From Sphingomonas sp. SUN039 (GTDB lineage Bacteria; Pseudomonadota; Alphaproteobacteria; Sphingomonadales; Sphingomonadaceae), in the NCBI RefSeq assembly GCF_024758725.1, contig NZ_CP096972.1:478001-542000 (forward strand): DNA of 64,000 nucleotides, given 5' to 3'. The position numbers were made by a program, and so were the translations under genes. Below are positions 63,598 through 64,000 of the stretch, piece after piece (within the stretch, counting starts at the first letter, position 1; every line of letters starts with the position of its first letter). The notes under the pieces were generated by a model. It searched no databases. It was given only the letters and a program-made list of their open reading frames with translations, and was not told where the DNA came from.

Positions 63598-64000
63598 ATG
63601 CGGCGATTGCGGATGGGGATGATCGGCGGTGGACCGGGGTCGTTTATCGGCCCTGTCCATCGGATCGCCGCCGAAATGGATCGCGAGATCGAGCTGGTTG
63701 CCGGCTGCTTTTCGAGCGCTGCCGGGCGCAGCCGCGAGGCCGGCGAAAGTTACCGCATCGACCCGGCGCGCGCCTATGCCGATCTCGATACCCTGTTCGC
63801 GCGCGAGCGCGACCGCAGCGATGCGATCGACTTCGTTGCGATCGTCACGCCCAATCATCATCATCTGCCCGCCGCACGCGCCGCGCTTGCCGCCGGAGTT
63901 CCGGTCATCAGCGACAAGCCCGCGACCGCGACCCTGGCAGAGGCGCACGAGCTGGCCGCGCTGGTCGCGTCATCGGCGTTGCCCTATGCGCTGACGCACA
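63598..64000 (+). CDS. Gfo/Idh/MocA-family oxidoreductase (cut by window end)
   Basis: The first 134 residues are visible. They show the NAD(P)-binding motif GMIGGGPGSFIGPVHR and the family pattern VAIVTPNHHHLPAARAAL and GVPVISDKPATATLAEA. Sugar dehydrogenases of this family often sit in glycan-use loci. The substrate domain lies beyond the window. Confidence 0.88.
   Translation, partial: MRRLRMGMIGGGPGSFIGPVHRIAAEMDREIELVAGCFSSAAGRSREAGESYRIDPARAYADLDTLFARERDRSDAIDFVAIVTPNHHHLPAARAALAAGVPVISDKPATATLAEAHELAALVASSALPYALTH

Overview
The window reads as a chromosome segment of a sphingomonad (Sphingomonadales, Alphaproteobacteria). It is GC-rich, has the rpmH-rnpA-yidD-yidC-engB order, a secB / Tim44-like / mltA / Smr run, and Caulobacter-type TonB receptors with SapC and tryptophan-halogenase-like partners. 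Assignments rest on reading translations and motifs; no database search was run.

Layout. (1) 1-14 kb is core chromosome: kup (3' end), trpS, murJ, secB, a Tim44-like gene, mltA, an Smr gene, a GGDEF/EAL gene, dapE, a cupin gene, engB, yidC, yidD, rnpA, rpmH (44 codons) and a PGPGW-like membrane gene. (2) comM starts at 13934 and is cut at its Asn-Pro-Cys codons by a 23.8-kb element (14969-38805). The rest of comM lies at 38804-39277, joined in frame to a large serine recombinase that starts at 37325. The element carries small secreted proteins (two with a DUF3761-like domain), a DUF5818-like protein, RadC, a membrane-anchored LuxR-type protein, a secreted metallo-beta-lactamase-fold protein, two conjugation-type ATPases each beside a small XRE protein, ArdC, a second large serine recombinase between 33-bp inverted repeats, a P-loop ATPase, a RuvC-like protein and a DUF5678-like / retropepsin pair. 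(3) A DUF805 gene and an intact tRNA-Leu(CAA) follow. (4) 40.0-55.7 kb is a second island bounded by a 54-bp duplication of the tRNA 3' end. It has no recognisable integrase and holds a beta-glucan utilisation locus: TonB receptor, two halogenase-like flavoproteins, SapC, JmjC-like cupin, GH16, LacI, two MFS transporters and GH3. (5) 55.9-64 kb holds GH39, two small related proteins, GH2, xylA, xylB and the start of a Gfo/Idh/MocA oxidoreductase, which suggests use of xylose-containing glycans.

Main discovery candidate. The serine-recombinase element appears to carry its attP inside its own recombinase reading frame. Joining the two ends around the shared TG gives a near-perfect palindrome with TG at the centre. 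In the excised circle the recombinase would run in frame into a double helix-turn-helix domain. In the chromosome the recombinase is instead fused to the ComM C-terminus, and the ComM N-terminus is fused to the helix-turn-helix domain. Integration would therefore change the C-terminus of the recombinase, break comM and rewire the helix-turn-helix domain at once. A second candidate is the IR-flanked recombinase cassette (31495-33434), which looks like an invertible segment nested in the element.
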